Positions 53,362 to 63,384 of a stretch of 64,000 bases of DNA are shown in pieces (position 1 is the first letter of the stretch; each line of letters starts with the position of its first letter). The translations under genes were made by a program, and so were the position numbers. This DNA is from an uncultured Erythrobacter sp. (GTDB lineage: Bacteria > Pseudomonadota > Alphaproteobacteria > Sphingomonadales > Sphingomonadaceae), in contig CANKYZ010000003.1 in NCBI GenBank assembly GCA_947488325.1, positions 310,001 through 374,000 on the forward strand. The letters are read 5' to 3'. The notes under the pieces were generated by a model that ran no database searches, had not been told where the DNA came from, and saw only the letters and a program-made list of their open reading frames with translations.

Positions 53362-54590
53362 CAGAAACCAATACCAATAACGCGCCTTCCAAAGAAGTTC
53401 GTCAGTTCACCGTCTCAGACGATGATGATGGTGTTCGCCTGGATCGCTGGTTCAAACGCAATCTGCCGCAAATCGGCTTCGCAACGATTTCGCGTTGGGC
53501 CCGCACGGGCCAAATTCGGGTCGATGGCAGACGCGCTAAGCCAGAAGATCGCATCTCGGCCGGCCAAGTCCTGCGAGTTCCGCCGGGGGGTGAGGCAAAG
53601 CACAAATCACCCAAGAAGCCACGCGAATTGACGGACGAAGACATTGCCGAGGCGCGCGCGATGGTAATCCGCGAAACACCCAGCGCCATCGTACTCAACA
53701 AACCACCCGGCCTTGCCACACAAGGCGGCAGCAAGACGACAAAGCACGTGGACGGTCTGCTTGATGCCTTTGTTGAAGATGACGGCACAGCGAGCGGCGG
53801 AGTGCGTCCGCGCCTTGTTCATCGATTGGATAAAGATACATCCGGCGTCCTTTTGATCGCCCGCACTCCCGGCAGCGCAGCAAGTTTCTCACGCCGGTTC
53901 GCCGGACGCAGCGCACGCAAAGTCTATTGGGCGCTGGTCGTCGGCGTGCCGCAAGTTCGCGAAGGTACAATTGACGCTCCCCTAGCCAAGCAACCTGGAT
54001 CTGGCGGTGAGAAAATGCATGTTGATGAGGAAGAGGGCGCTCTGGCCAAGACTCGTTATCGTGTGATCGAACGTGCAGGGATGAAGGCAGCGTGGGTCGA
54101 ACTGGAGCCGCTTACCGGCCGGACCCACCAGCTGCGCGTCCATCTCGCCGCAATTGGACATCCCATCGTGGGTGACGGCAAATATGGCGGACAAGAGTCG
54201 TTTCTTACCGGAAGCATCAGCCGAAAAATGCACCTACATGCACGCCGCCTGATAATCGCGACGCCAGATAGCAAAGATTCCGGCGGAACCGGAGACGGTA
54301 AGTTGGATGTGACCGCTGAATTGCCAGAGCATTTCGCTGCGAGCATGCAAGCTCTAGGATTTGAAGAAAGCCAGAGCGACGCTTCACCCGTTCGCGACGA
54401 AGCACCCGAGCGGACACCAGCAGAAAAGAAACAGGCGGCCCGGCGCCATGCCAAACAATATCGTAAGGATCGCCGGGGCGAACGCCGCGGGCGCACAACC
54501 TCTGCAGAGACTACCAAGAAAAAGGAAAAGGCCGCAGATAAGGCCGCAGCAAAGGGTAAAGGAAAAGGAGCGCCAAGGAGGCGGCGCTAA
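53358..54590 (+). CDS. RluC/RluD-family pseudouridine synthase
   Basis: rRNA pseudouridine synthase of 410 aa. The N-terminal S4 domain (GVRLDRWFKRNLPQIGFATISRWARTGQIRVDGRR) is followed by the catalytic domain with HRLDKDTSGVLLIART (Asp near 160 is the nucleophile) and GRTHQLRVHLAAIGHPIVGDGKYGG. RluC (955/2504/2580) is favoured over RluD by the S4 spacing, but this is not certain. The last 60 residues are a Lys/Arg/Ala tail that probably binds RNA. It starts within the crcB stop (ATGA). Confidence 0.92.
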   Translation: MTETNTNNAPSKEVRQFTVSDDDDGVRLDRWFKRNLPQIGFATISRWARTGQIRVDGRRAKPEDRISAGQVLRVPPGGEAKHKSPKKPRELTDEDIAEARAMVIRETPSAIVLNKPPGLATQGGSKTTKHVDGLLDAFVEDDGTASGGVRPRLVHRLDKDTSGVLLIARTPGSAASFSRRFAGRSARKVYWALVVGVPQVREGTIDAPLAKQPGSGGEKMHVDEEEGALAKTRYRVIERAGMKAAWVELEPLTGRTHQLRVHLAAIGHPIVGDGKYGGQESFLTGSISRKMHLHARRLIIATPDSKDSGGTGDGKLDVTAELPEHFAASMQALGFEESQSDASPVRDEAPERTPAEKKQAARRHAKQYRKDRRGERRGRTTSAETTKKKEKAADKAAAKGKGKGAPRRRR

Positions 54591-55192
54591 TGCATCCTAC
54601 ACCAGCCTTTCGCCACAACGATCCAAAGTTCTTACAAGCGATGGTCGATGAAATCGGCTTCGCCTCTATTTTCTTGCAGACGCCAGAAGGGCCAAGAGTC
54701 GCCCACGCGGCGGTCGCCTTAGACGATGAGGTCACGCTACGTTTTCATCTTGCGCGGACAAACGCCCTTACCCGGCATCTCGAAGGATCCAGCCCGCTCC
54801 TGATGATTAACGGACCCGATGCTTATATTTCGGCACGCTGGTACAACAACCATAATCAAGTTCCGACATGGAATTATATCGCTTTTGAATTCGAAGGGCA
54901 CGTTAGACAATTGTCCCCAGAAGCACTCCCTAGGCTACTCGCTCGGTTAAGCTCGCACCATGAAGCTCGTGTTGAACACGGTGTCCCCTGGTCAATGGAC
55001 AAGATGAATGAAAACTCTCTTGCGTCTTTGCTTCGCGGAATTGTTGGATTTGAAATGACAATTGAAACCGTCCGTGAAACGGTCAAACTCTCTCAAAACA
55101 AGCCAACTGACGAGCGCGCCCAAGTGATTGCTGGCCTAGAAAGTGAAGGTCACCACAGAATCGCAAGACTCATGAGGGAAATAGCGCCATGA
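54590..55192 (+). CDS. PaiB-like FMN-binding protein
   Basis: Protein of 200 aa with the PaiB/FMN-binding split-barrel pattern: HPTPAFRHNDPKFLQAMVDEIGFASIF at the N-terminus, FHLARTNALTRHLEGSSPLLMINGPDAYISARWY mid-chain, VPTWNYIAFEFEGHV, and the closing GFEMTIE. In Bacillus PaiB is a negative regulator of sporulation and protease genes; here a flavin- or heme-binding redox role is as likely. The start codon shares one base with the previous stop. Confidence 0.88.
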   Translation: MHPTPAFRHNDPKFLQAMVDEIGFASIFLQTPEGPRVAHAAVALDDEVTLRFHLARTNALTRHLEGSSPLLMINGPDAYISARWYNNHNQVPTWNYIAFEFEGHVRQLSPEALPRLLARLSSHHEARVEHGVPWSMDKMNENSLASLLRGIVGFEMTIETVRETVKLSQNKPTDERAQVIAGLESEGHHRIARLMREIAP

Positions 55193-55845
55193 AGCTCGCC
55201 GTGTTCGATTGCGACGGAACACTGATCGATGGCCAGGCCGATATTTGCGATACGATGGAACAGGCCTTTACGCTGGCCGAACTGACCCCGCCCGGTCGCC
55301 ACGACATTCGCCGGATTGTTGGCCTAAGCTTGCCTGTCGCCATCCGCCAATTATCGACTAACCTCGACGAAGAACAAATTCGCCGTGTGGTTGAATTCTA
55401 CAAAAGCAGTTATTTTGCACGGCGGCAGGAGGGGCTGCTGCACGAACCGCTTTATGACGGCATATCCGAACTTCTGCACAATCTGCATGATAGCGGCTGG
55501 AAACTGGCCGTGGCGACAGGGAAATCAGATCGCGGGCTGCAATCTGTCCTTGCCGCGCATGGCCTGACAGACTTGTTCGTTTCCCTCCAAACAGCTGACC
55601 GCCACCCATCGAAACCGCACCCTGCCATGTTAGAGGCAGCTTTGTTTGAAGCTGGCATTCAGGCACACGACGCGGTCATGATCGGCGATACCAGCTTTGA
55701 TATGCAGATGGCCTGCACTGCACGCGTTCACGCAATGGGCGTTGCCTGGGGCTATCACGAAAGCGCTGAGTTAACCGAGGCAGGCGCGGACATGGTCGCT
55801 CTCGATGCAGCACATTTGGGCGAATCATTGGAACATTGGTCATGA
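55189..55845 (+). CDS. HAD-superfamily hydrolase, phosphoglycolate phosphatase-like
   Basis: HAD subfamily IA phosphatase of 218 aa. Motif I DCDGTLIDG gives nucleophile Asp7 and acid Asp9. A cap domain of helices follows, then motif II LAVATGK (near 102), motif III Lys near 143 (HPSKPHPAM), and motif IV MIGDTSFDMQMA (about 164-175). The phosphate ester substrate is unknown; Gph-like glycolate phosphatase is one option. It is linked to both neighbours by ATGA overlaps. Confidence 0.92.
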   Translation: MKLAVFDCDGTLIDGQADICDTMEQAFTLAELTPPGRHDIRRIVGLSLPVAIRQLSTNLDEEQIRRVVEFYKSSYFARRQEGLLHEPLYDGISELLHNLHDSGWKLAVATGKSDRGLQSVLAAHGLTDLFVSLQTADRHPSKPHPAMLEAALFEAGIQAHDAVMIGDTSFDMQMACTARVHAMGVAWGYHESAELTEAGADMVALDAAHLGESLEHWS

Positions 55846-56078
55846 GCGAACCACCTAACCAGCAAAACACTGTCGCAGCCCGGCGATTTACGATCATGAA
55901 TTTGGTGCGCATCGTATCAGTATTTGGTGTGGCTGGCGGAATCGCCATTGCCCGCGAAGTGGTCGCAGCGCCCTATTGGATTGGCGTCGCTTTGGCGGTT
56001 GCCGGGGTCGCCGCATTCTTCTTTGGTCCGGCAATATTGGCCAAGCGCTGGAAAGCTGCTGATCGAGGCGAAAAATGA
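55842..56078 (+). CDS. Small two-helix membrane protein, 78 aa
   Basis: Two membrane helices (about 21-37 and 46-64) with short basic ends. The start MSEPPNQQ overlaps the HAD stop (ATGA) and the stop overlaps the atp12 start (ATGA). The position before the F1 assembly factor is suggestive, but no function can be assigned. Confidence 0.75.
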   Translation: MSEPPNQQNTVAARRFTIMNLVRIVSVFGVAGGIAIAREVVAAPYWIGVALAVAGVAAFFFGPAILAKRWKAADRGEK

Positions 56079-56779
56079 AACGATTTTACGACACGGTTGG
56101 GACGCGCGCTTTGGATAGCGGCGGATGGCAAGTCACATTGGACGGGCGCGGCTTGAAGACGGTTAAGGGCACCGCGCAAGTGGTCCCGGCACGGGGCCTT
56201 GCCGATACCCTTGCGGCTGAATGGGATGCGCAAGGCGAGAACCTTAACCCCAGCTCATTCCCCGCGCGCGACATGGTCGACTATGCGATCGATGTTGTCG
56301 GCTTAAATCCAGCCCTAGTGGCAGACAAAGTGCTGACATATGGAGATACCGACACGCTGCTTTACCGTGCCGATCCAGACGAGCCGCTGTTTGTTCGCCA
56401 ACAGGAAGTGTGGGAACCCATTGTGGCCGATTTTGAACGCCGCGAAGGTGTGGAGCTCAAGCGTGTAAGCGGGATCGTCCATCACCCGCAAAGCGATGCG
56501 GCAATGGCGCAACTGCGTGAACGCCTGACTGCACATAATCCGTTTGCATTGGCAGGGATCGAACTGATGACCAGTCTGTCAGCATCGCTAGTGATTGGAC
56601 TCTCAGCGAGCGAAGCAGAACAAGAACTGGACGCAATCGAGCTATGGCAAGCCGCTAGCCTAGAAGAAGAGTGGCAAGCCGACCAGTGGGGCCGCGATCA
56701 AGAGGCTGAGGAACGCAGCGCCAAACGGCAATCGGATTTTCTAGCGGCTCGATTAATAACCCGACTCGCCCTGAATTGA
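56075..56779 (+). CDS. ATP12-type F1 ATP synthase assembly chaperone
   Basis: Protein of 234 aa of the ATP12 family. In mitochondria and alphaproteobacteria it holds the F1 alpha subunit during assembly. Family features: KRFYDTVGTRALDSGGWQVTLDGRGLKTVKGT at the N-terminus, AEWDAQGENLNPSSFPARDMVDYAID near 48-73, TDTLLYRADPDEPLFVRQQEVW near 90, and an acidic helix EEEWQADQWGRDQEAEERS near the end. The family supports an alphaproteobacterial origin. It ends the coupled chain. Confidence 0.92.
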   Translation: MKRFYDTVGTRALDSGGWQVTLDGRGLKTVKGTAQVVPARGLADTLAAEWDAQGENLNPSSFPARDMVDYAIDVVGLNPALVADKVLTYGDTDTLLYRADPDEPLFVRQQEVWEPIVADFERREGVELKRVSGIVHHPQSDAAMAQLRERLTAHNPFALAGIELMTSLSASLVIGLSASEAEQELDAIELWQAASLEEEWQADQWGRDQEAEERSAKRQSDFLAARLITRLALN

Positions 56780-56800
56780 ATGGGCATAACGCCCAATTCA
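56777..56800. terminator. Stem-loop between convergent atp12 and mla genes
   Basis: TGAATGGGC (56777-56785) pairs with GCCCAATTCA (56791-56800) if one A bulges out, across a 5-nt loop. It starts at the atp12 stop and lies 1 nt from the opposing stop. There is no T-run; a termination role is tentative. Confidence 0.4.
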
Positions 56801-57448
56801 TCACTCTCCGCTTAGAACCCAATCGGAGACATCGCCAGCAACAGTGTTCGCCGCGCGGTTAAGCGCCGGTGCAACAGATGCCGCTTCCGGAATTGAGACA
56901 GGCTCACTTGCTTCAAACCGTCGCGATACAACTGCGCCGTCTGCGTCAGTGCGTATCGCGTCAAAACGCACCACGACCGAATTCGATCCCAGATCATAGC
57001 CCATTTCGATCAACGTGCCGCGGACGAACTGATCGGCGAGCGTCGGTGTGTCATCGCTGTCGAGTACCAAGGCCCCCCCACGCGTGCGCAGCGTCTCACC
57101 CAACAGGCGCCGGAACAAACGGGCCGGTTTTTCAACCCAAACTGCGTCTTGCAAATAGGCAATTTCGGTGGCCGTGACATTCACGGGCACTCTCAAAACA
57201 TCAAGCTTTGCCGGCACTTCGGGAGTCAGGACAGCAATCGCTCCGTGCGCGCCTTCAGCCCCCGTTGCCGCTCCTGAACCAGCTGGTGCGGTGGCCGAGG
57301 AAGACAAAGTAAGTAAGCTTTCAGGCGGCTCCGAGCCCAAACTGATACAACCACTGAGTGTTAAGCTCGCGCCAACTAGGAGAGCGAGAACCCGCGTGTG
57401 CCGCACGCCAAATTTCAGGGCTTTCATCGGTATTTCTGCCTTCATCAT
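56801..57448 (-). CDS. ABC-type transport auxiliary lipoprotein (PqiC/MlaC-replacing type)
   Basis: Lipoprotein of 215 aa. Signal peptide with lipobox LSGC (Cys near 33), an Ala/Gly/Thr linker, then an ABC_trans_aux domain (VLTPEVPAKLDVLRVPVNVTATEIAYLQDAVWVEKPARLFRRLLGETLRTR). In MCE systems it links the inner and outer membranes and takes the place of classical MlaC/MlaA. The start overlaps the MCE gene stop as ATGA. Confidence 0.88.
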   Translation of the reverse strand: MMKAEIPMKALKFGVRHTRVLALLVGASLTLSGCISLGSEPPESLLTLSSSATAPAGSGAATGAEGAHGAIAVLTPEVPAKLDVLRVPVNVTATEIAYLQDAVWVEKPARLFRRLLGETLRTRGGALVLDSDDTPTLADQFVRGTLIEMGYDLGSNSVVVRFDAIRTDADGAVVSRRFEASEPVSIPEAASVAPALNRAANTVAGDVSDWVLSGE

Positions 57449-58392
57449 GGTTCGTAGTCCGGCAACGTCTGCCCGCTTATCAGCGATCCTGCGCCTTGAT
57501 TTTCCAAACGCTCTGTAATTGCACGAAGGCTGCGGCTGGTCGTGCGCAGATCTTGCAAAGTTGCCTCTGCGGTTGGCAGAGTCGATTGTTGCAACTGCTG
57601 TGTAATGGGACGCGCTTCGTCCAATGTCGTAGCCAATGCCGTCGCCGCTTCGTTAGCAGACCGTAAAGTGCCACGTAGCTCTGCTGCAATCAATGGCGCT
57701 TCTTCGCTGAGCAGTTCGTTGGTCGTCCCTGCCGTCTTTTCAAACGCGTCAAGCGTCTCGCCCGCTTCACGTAAAGCGATTTCAAGTTCTGTGAAGGTCG
57801 CGTCGATCCGAGGCGCGGCCCTAGCCAATTCCCCGGTCAACTGGTTCGAATTCTCCAGAATACCCGAAATTTGCTCCTGGTTTTCAGGGCCAAGCAAAAC
57901 ATTGAGATTCTCTGCCAATGTCGCCAACCGCTCAAGCAAAAGCGGGGCATTGTTAAGCAGCGCGTTGATGCCGCCGTCTTTAGGCGGGATCAAAGGTCGA
58001 TCTTCCGGGCACGCAGTTGTTTCGCATGTGATCGGCGGTGCTCCCCCGCGCGCGCCGTCTAGCAAGATCGTTGAAACGCCAGTAAAGCTAGCCTGAATCG
58101 TCGCGGTCGTCCCAACCAGGATCGGCACCCCCTCTTTCACCCGGACACGAACTCGTACGAATTCCGGATTTTCTTCGGAAAGAGCGATATCAATGACTTG
58201 CCCGACTGGCACCCCGGCATAAGCAACCTGACTGCCATTGGCGAGGCCGGAAACCGATTGTGCATAGAAGATATCGTATTCGGTCCGGTCGCCTTGCCCA
58301 AGCCTGGCGATCCAGATTATTGATGCCGCCATCGCCGCCAGCAAAAGCAGGGTGATTACACCCACCCAAATGTGATTGGCTCTCGTCTCCAT
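57445..58392 (-). CDS. mlaD: MCE-domain protein (MlaD family)
   Basis: Inner-membrane anchored protein of 315 aa: one N-terminal helix (VGVITLLLLAAMAASIIW), then an MCE domain (TEYDIFYAQSVSGLANGSQVAYAGVPVGQVIDIAL) that forms a hexameric ring for phospholipid passage. A long C-terminal helical segment rich in Glu, Ala and Leu (about 170-290) probably forms a coiled coil across the periplasm. It follows the ATPase gene by 60 nt. Confidence 0.93.
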   Translation of the reverse strand: METRANHIWVGVITLLLLAAMAASIIWIARLGQGDRTEYDIFYAQSVSGLANGSQVAYAGVPVGQVIDIALSEENPEFVRVRVRVKEGVPILVGTTATIQASFTGVSTILLDGARGGAPPITCETTACPEDRPLIPPKDGGINALLNNAPLLLERLATLAENLNVLLGPENQEQISGILENSNQLTGELARAAPRIDATFTELEIALREAGETLDAFEKTAGTTNELLSEEAPLIAAELRGTLRSANEAATALATTLDEARPITQQLQQSTLPTAEATLQDLRTTSRSLRAITERLENQGAGSLISGQTLPDYEP

Positions 58393-58452
58393 CGCCTGTC
58401 CCTATGAACGCCTAATGGCGTACCTGTCCATGATCATATAAGTCATTGCGAA

Positions 58453-59319
58453 CTATCCTACCCCATTCATCAAGAGACTACGCTTTTGCGCGGATTGAGC
58501 TCCGCGCCCGCGCGGTCCGTTGAAATATTCTTCGATCCAAGGATGCCCAATTTCAATGAGCTCCGGGATCGTCCCTACTGCAATCACACGCTTTTCTGCC
58601 AGAACAGCAACCCGGTCACAAATTTCATACAACGTATCGAGATCATGCGTGATGAGGAAAACGGTAAGACCAAGGGTTTCTCTTAACTCACGTGTCTGCC
58701 GATCAAATTTAGCAGCACCGATTGGGTCCAGCCCGGCAGTCGGTTCATCCAAGAACAACAATTCTGGATCGATCGCGAGTGCCCTAGCCAACCCGGCGCG
58801 TTTCTTCATCCCCCCAGAAAGTTCCGAAGGATATTTCGCAATCGCTTCTTCCGGAAGGCCTGACAGCAGCACTTTGTAGCGCGCGATTTCACTCCGCAAA
58901 TCGTCCCGCATTTCGGGATAGAATTTCTTCAAAGCCACTTCGACATTCTCACCGACGGTTAAGGTCGAGAATAGAGCTCCGCCCTGAAACAGCACACCCC
59001 AACGGCAGCGCACGCCGATATCTTCATCGGGGTCAGCATCAGTAACGGCCCGCCCCAAAACCTCTATTCGCCCAGCAGTCGGCTGCTGCAAACCAATAAT
59101 GGAACGCATCAACACCGATTTACCAGTACCTGACCCTCCAACGATGCCGAGAATTTCACCGCGATTTACGGTCAGATCGAGCCCGTCATGGACCACGAAA
59201 TCGCCAAATTTATTGACCAGATCTTTCACCACGATCGGCGGTTGAGGGCAAAAGCGTTCGTGCTCAACGGTTTCAAGCTGTGCTGCTTCAGCAGCTTCGA
59301 GTTCTTGTTGGTCTGACAT
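58453..59319 (-). CDS. mlaF: ABC transporter ATPase MlaF
   Basis: ATPase subunit of 288 aa for the phospholipid transporter. Walker A GGSGTGKSV (about 60-68), signature LSGGMKKRAGLARAL (about 165-179), Walker B ELLFLDEPTAGLDP (about 184-197) and H-loop VFLITHDL are intact. It begins 6 nt after the permease stop. The N-terminal 25 residues are an acidic extension. Confidence 0.95.
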   Translation of the reverse strand: MSDQQELEAAEAAQLETVEHERFCPQPPIVVKDLVNKFGDFVVHDGLDLTVNRGEILGIVGGSGTGKSVLMRSIIGLQQPTAGRIEVLGRAVTDADPDEDIGVRCRWGVLFQGGALFSTLTVGENVEVALKKFYPEMRDDLRSEIARYKVLLSGLPEEAIAKYPSELSGGMKKRAGLARALAIDPELLFLDEPTAGLDPIGAAKFDRQTRELRETLGLTVFLITHDLDTLYEICDRVAVLAEKRVIAVGTIPELIEIGHPWIEEYFNGPRGRGAQSAQKRSLLMNGVG

Positions 59320-59325
59320 AGCGCC

Positions 59326-60438
59326 TTAACCCCACCCGATTTCTGTGAAAAATACCGCGAAAAACGCATCCAGAACGATCACAGCAAAAATTGCAGAGAC
59401 GACGGCCATGGTTGTCCGTTGGCCAACCTCCTCGGAGTTCCCTTTAACTTTCATCCCGTGATAGCAGCCAGCAAGCGCCACAATCAGACCAAACAGCGGG
59501 GCCTTTACCAACCCGACCCAAACATCGTGCAGAGGCACGACATCCTGAATTCGTTCAAGGAAGGTGAAAAATGGAATGCCGAGTGAAACCTGACCGATCA
59601 CTGCACCGCCGATAATCCCGACAACTGATGCATAGAAGCCGAGCAGAACCATCATGAACGTTGATGCTATGATGCGCGGGATCACCAGCACCTCAATCGG
59701 AGAAATGCCGATTGTCCGCATCGCATCGACTTCTTCAGTCAGTTTCATCGTACCGATTTGCGCTGCAAAGGCGCTGCCCGAACGACCGGCGACCATGATC
59801 GCGGTCATTAAGACGCCAAGTTCGCGCAGAGTTATCCGTCCCACAAGGTTCACGGTGAGCGTTTCTGCACCAAATTGCGCCAATTGTACCGCGCCCTGCT
59901 GGGCAATGACGATACCAATCAGAAAACTCATCAATCCGATAATCGGTAATGCGGCAACGCCAACCAGTTCCATCTGATGCACAACCGCCCGCATTGGGAA
60001 ACGCGCGGGATGCCGGATCAAACTTCCAAAACCGACTAATATTTGGCCCAAGAACCCGACAACTTCAATGATGCCATCTCGCGCATTGAATACTTGCTCC
60101 CCCAATCCAGCGGGAACACGTTTCCAAACAGGTTGGCGCGGCGGAACGATATCTGCATTGTTACCCGCGCTTTCCACCGCGTCCAGCAAACGTTGGGCAT
60201 CCGTACTGGCACCCACAATCTCCGCAGAATGCTGCATCGCCAATCGGCACGCGATCCACGCACCTACTGTGTCGATTTCATCAACATTGCTTAGGTCAAC
60301 AGTGCTAAGCTCATCGGAAATTGATCTGAGCTCTTGCTCAATCGAGTTGATTGTGGACACCAATAGAGGTCCAGAAAGCTCTAGCTTGGTGCCGCCTATA
60401 CCATCAGCATCGAGAGAGAATTGAGCGACCCCGTTCAT
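59326..60438 (-). CDS. mlaE: MlaE permease with N-terminal STAS domain
   Basis: Permease of 370 aa. A STAS-like domain (about 1-95, FSLDADGIGGTKLELSGPL, TVDLSNVDEIDTVGAW) is fused to the MlaE permease (VGFGSLIRHPARFPMRAVVHQMELVGV, RTIGISPIEVLVIPRII, and three to five membrane helices). In E. coli the STAS subunit MlaB is separate; the fusion is common in alphaproteobacteria. An earlier in-frame TTG adds seven residues. The gene is divergent from valS. Confidence 0.93.
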   Translation of the reverse strand: MNGVAQFSLDADGIGGTKLELSGPLLVSTINSIEQELRSISDELSTVDLSNVDEIDTVGAWIACRLAMQHSAEIVGASTDAQRLLDAVESAGNNADIVPPRQPVWKRVPAGLGEQVFNARDGIIEVVGFLGQILVGFGSLIRHPARFPMRAVVHQMELVGVAALPIIGLMSFLIGIVIAQQGAVQLAQFGAETLTVNLVGRITLRELGVLMTAIMVAGRSGSAFAAQIGTMKLTEEVDAMRTIGISPIEVLVIPRIIASTFMMVLLGFYASVVGIIGGAVIGQVSLGIPFFTFLERIQDVVPLHDVWVGLVKAPLFGLIVALAGCYHGMKVKGNSEEVGQRTTMAVVSAIFAVIVLDAFFAVFFTEIGWG

Positions 60439-60633
60439 TAGACAACGATATGCATACAAACACGGCTCACCACAAGTATCGTGTTACAATTGTTGCACAC
60501 CAACCAATGGCTTGGCATGGGTCGCTTTACTATCATGAGGCTACCTTCCGCGCCTTCAACGAGGTGGTTGCCAGTCCGCTTCGCAGGCACATGGCAATCC
60601 AATCAATGCCAACATTCAGAGCTGAACCAATCA

Positions 60634-63384
60634 ATGTCAAATTCCCAATTGCCCACAATTTTTGACCCCGCCGATATTGAAGCGCGATGGTATTCGCATT
60701 GGGAGAAAACCGGCGGTTTTCGACCGGAACGCCCTGATGCGGAACCCTATACGATTGTGAATCCACCGCCGAATGTTACGGGCTCGCTTCATATCGGCCA
60801 TGCACTCGACAACACGTTGCAGGACATTGTGATCCGCTATGAACGCCTGCGCGGCAAAGACGCATTGTGGGTTGTCGGCACCGATCACGCGGGCATCGCC
60901 ACACAGATGGTGGTCGAACGCCAAATGGAAGATCGCCAGGACAAGCGCACCAATTATTCACGTGAAGAATTCGTCCAGAAAGTCTGGGATTGGAAGCACG
61001 AAAGCGGCGGGACGATCACCAACCAGCTGCGCCGGCTAGGCTGTTCGATGGACTGGTCGCGAGAGCAATTCACGATGGACCCGCATTTCGACAGAGCGGT
61101 GCTGAAGACTTTCGTTGACCTCTATAATGACGGCCTGATCTATCGCGACAAACGTCTGGTCAATTGGGATCCGAAGCTGAAAACAGCGATCAGCGATCTT
61201 GAAGTTGACACGCAGGATATGAAAGGCAGTTTCTGGCACTTCCGTTATCCGCTGGAAGACGGCGTTACTCTTAGCGATGGCCGCGATTACATTGAGGTTG
61301 CGACCACGCGGCCCGAAACCATGCTCGCCGATATGGCAGTCGCGGTTCATCCCACCGATGATCGCTATGCCAGCGTCGTGGGCAAACATGTGGTGCTGCC
61401 GATCACGGGCCGCCGCGTGCCTATCGTGGCAGATGAGCACGCCGATCCAGAGCTGGGATCAGGCGCAGTGAAGATCACGCCGGGCCATGACTTCAACGAT
61501 TTCGAAGTTGGCAAGCGCGCCGGTATTGCTGCTGGCGATATGCTCAACATGCTCGATGGCAATGCCGATGTTTGCCAAGTTTCAGACGGATTGGTGCCTG
61601 ACGAGTTTATCGGCCTCCACCGCTTCAAACGAGACGGTGTCGATGGCGCCCGCGAAGCTGTGGTCGCTCGGTTGAAAGTCGGTGGTTTCCTGATCCCGCA
61701 CATCGCAAAGACTAAGAAGGGCGAGGAAGTCGAGCACGACGCCGAACCACGCACCATCGCAACGCCGTTTGGCGATCGCGGCGGCGTGGTGATTGAACCG
61801 TGGCTGACCGATCAATGGTATGTCGATGCAGAAAAGCTCGCGGCGAAACCGATTGAGCAGGTGAAGTCCGGCGAAATCGAAATTGTGCCCACAACGTGGG
61901 AGAAAACCTTCTTCAACTGGATGGAGAATATCCAGCCATGGTGCATTTCAAGACAATTGTGGTGGGGCCACCGCATCCCGGCTTGGTTTGACACGGATGG
62001 CAATGTCTTCGTCGCCTCGAACGAGAAAGAGGCACAAACGCAGGCGGGCGACGGCATCACGCTCACCCGCGACAGCGACGTCCTCGACACATGGTTCTCC
62101 TCAGCCTTGTGGCCCTTTGCCACGCTAGGTTGGCCGGAAGAAAACCAACCGCTGCTCGACAAGCACTTCCCCAACTCACTGCTGATTTCCGGCTTTGACA
62201 TCCTGTTCTTCTGGGATGCGCGGATGATGATGATGGGGCAGTACAATATGGGCACCGCGCCCTGGCCCAAACTCTATTTGCACGGTCTCGTCCGCGCCGC
62301 CGACGGCTCCAAAATGTCTAAGTCGAAAGGCAATGTCGTCGATCCGCTTGGCCTGATTGATCAGTTTGGCGCGGACGCGCTGCGCTTCTTTATGGCGGCG
62401 ATGGAAAGCCAGGGCCGCGACATCAAAATGGATGAAAAGCGGGTCGAAGGATACCGCAATTTCGCGACCAAGCTTTGGAATGCTACCCGGTTCTGCCAAT
62501 CCAACGATATCGGAGCATCAAGCGTGTTGAAGGCTCCGCGCGCGCGCCTCGCGGCAAATCAATGGATCATCGGTGAGGTGCAATCGGTTTGCGAAGAGAT
62601 TGAAGCAGCAATGGCCGATCTGCGCTTCGACGCGGCCTCCAATGCGATCTATCAATTCACTTGGAGCAAGTTTTGCGATTGGTATCTTGAGCTGATCAAG
62701 CCGGTTTTTAACGGTGAGGCGGACAACCCCGCTGCAATAGAAACCCGCGTGGTTGCCGGTTGGGCGCTCGATCAAATCTTTGTGATGCTGCACCCGTTCA
62801 TGCCCTTTATCACCGAAGAATTGTGGCATGCTCAGGCGACGCATAGCGGGGACAAAAGGAAATACGATCTCATCACGGCAAGCTGGCCAAGCCCACGCGC
62901 AGAAATCTCCAAAGAGGCAACCGATGCAATTGACTGGGTAATCGACCTCACCACCAATGTTCGCAGTGCCAAGAATGAGCTGGGTATCCCACCCGGCGCC
63001 AAATTAGCGGCGTTCCTGCCTAGTGCCTCTGGCATTGCGGCAAGCACACTTGCACGATCTTCTGCTGCAATCGAACGCCTTGCCCGCCTGACACCGGTGA
63101 CTATTGGCGAAGCCCCCGAAGGCCCTGCCATGCAAGTGACCGCAGGCAGTGACGTATTCATCGTCCCACTAGAAGGGATCATCGATATCGCGGAGGAAAA
63201 GGCGCGTCTCGAAAAGGCGCTGGTCGCATCACAAAAAGAGGCCAAATCGCTCGAAGGAAGGCTGTCCAACGCCAATTTCGTCGAACGCGCTAAGCCCGAA
63301 GCGGTCGAGAAAGCCAAAGCCGACTTCGCGCACCATTCAGCGGAGGTTGGACGGTTAGAAGAAGCGCTAGGGCGGCTCAGTTAA
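60634..63384 (+). CDS. valS: Valyl-tRNA synthetase
   Basis: Class I synthetase of 916 aa. HIGH motif [12 protein letters not shown] (His at 53), the editing domain with [16 protein letters not shown] and the [10 protein letters not shown] segment (about 228-237), KMSKS at about 560-564 ([15 protein letters not shown]), and a C-terminal coiled coil (about 855-916) that binds tRNA. The chosen ATG ([20 protein letters not shown]) is the family start; upstream in-frame codons would add 51 residues unlike ValRS. queE follows with no gap. Confidence 0.97.
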   Translation: MSNSQLPTIFDPADIEARWYSHWEKTGGFRPERPDAEPYTIVNPPPNVTGSLHIGHALDNTLQDIVIRYERLRGKDALWVVGTDHAGIATQMVVERQMEDRQDKRTNYSREEFVQKVWDWKHESGGTITNQLRRLGCSMDWSREQFTMDPHFDRAVLKTFVDLYNDGLIYRDKRLVNWDPKLKTAISDLEVDTQDMKGSFWHFRYPLEDGVTLSDGRDYIEVATTRPETMLADMAVAVHPTDDRYASVVGKHVVLPITGRRVPIVADEHADPELGSGAVKITPGHDFNDFEVGKRAGIAAGDMLNMLDGNADVCQVSDGLVPDEFIGLHRFKRDGVDGAREAVVARLKVGGFLIPHIAKTKKGEEVEHDAEPRTIATPFGDRGGVVIEPWLTDQWYVDAEKLAAKPIEQVKSGEIEIVPTTWEKTFFNWMENIQPWCISRQLWWGHRIPAWFDTDGNVFVASNEKEAQTQAGDGITLTRDSDVLDTWFSSALWPFATLGWPEENQPLLDKHFPNSLLISGFDILFFWDARMMMMGQYNMGTAPWPKLYLHGLVRAADGSKMSKSKGNVVDPLGLIDQFGADALRFFMAAMESQGRDIKMDEKRVEGYRNFATKLWNATRFCQSNDIGASSVLKAPRARLAANQWIIGEVQSVCEEIEAAMADLRFDAASNAIYQFTWSKFCDWYLELIKPVFNGEADNPAAIETRVVAGWALDQIFVMLHPFMPFITEELWHAQATHSGDKRKYDLITASWPSPRAEISKEATDAIDWVIDLTTNVRSAKNELGIPPGAKLAAFLPSASGIAASTLARSSAAIERLARLTPVTIGEAPEGPAMQVTAGSDVFIVPLEGIIDIAEEKARLEKALVASQKEAKSLEGRLSNANFVERAKPEAVEKAKADFAHHSAEVGRLEEALGRLS

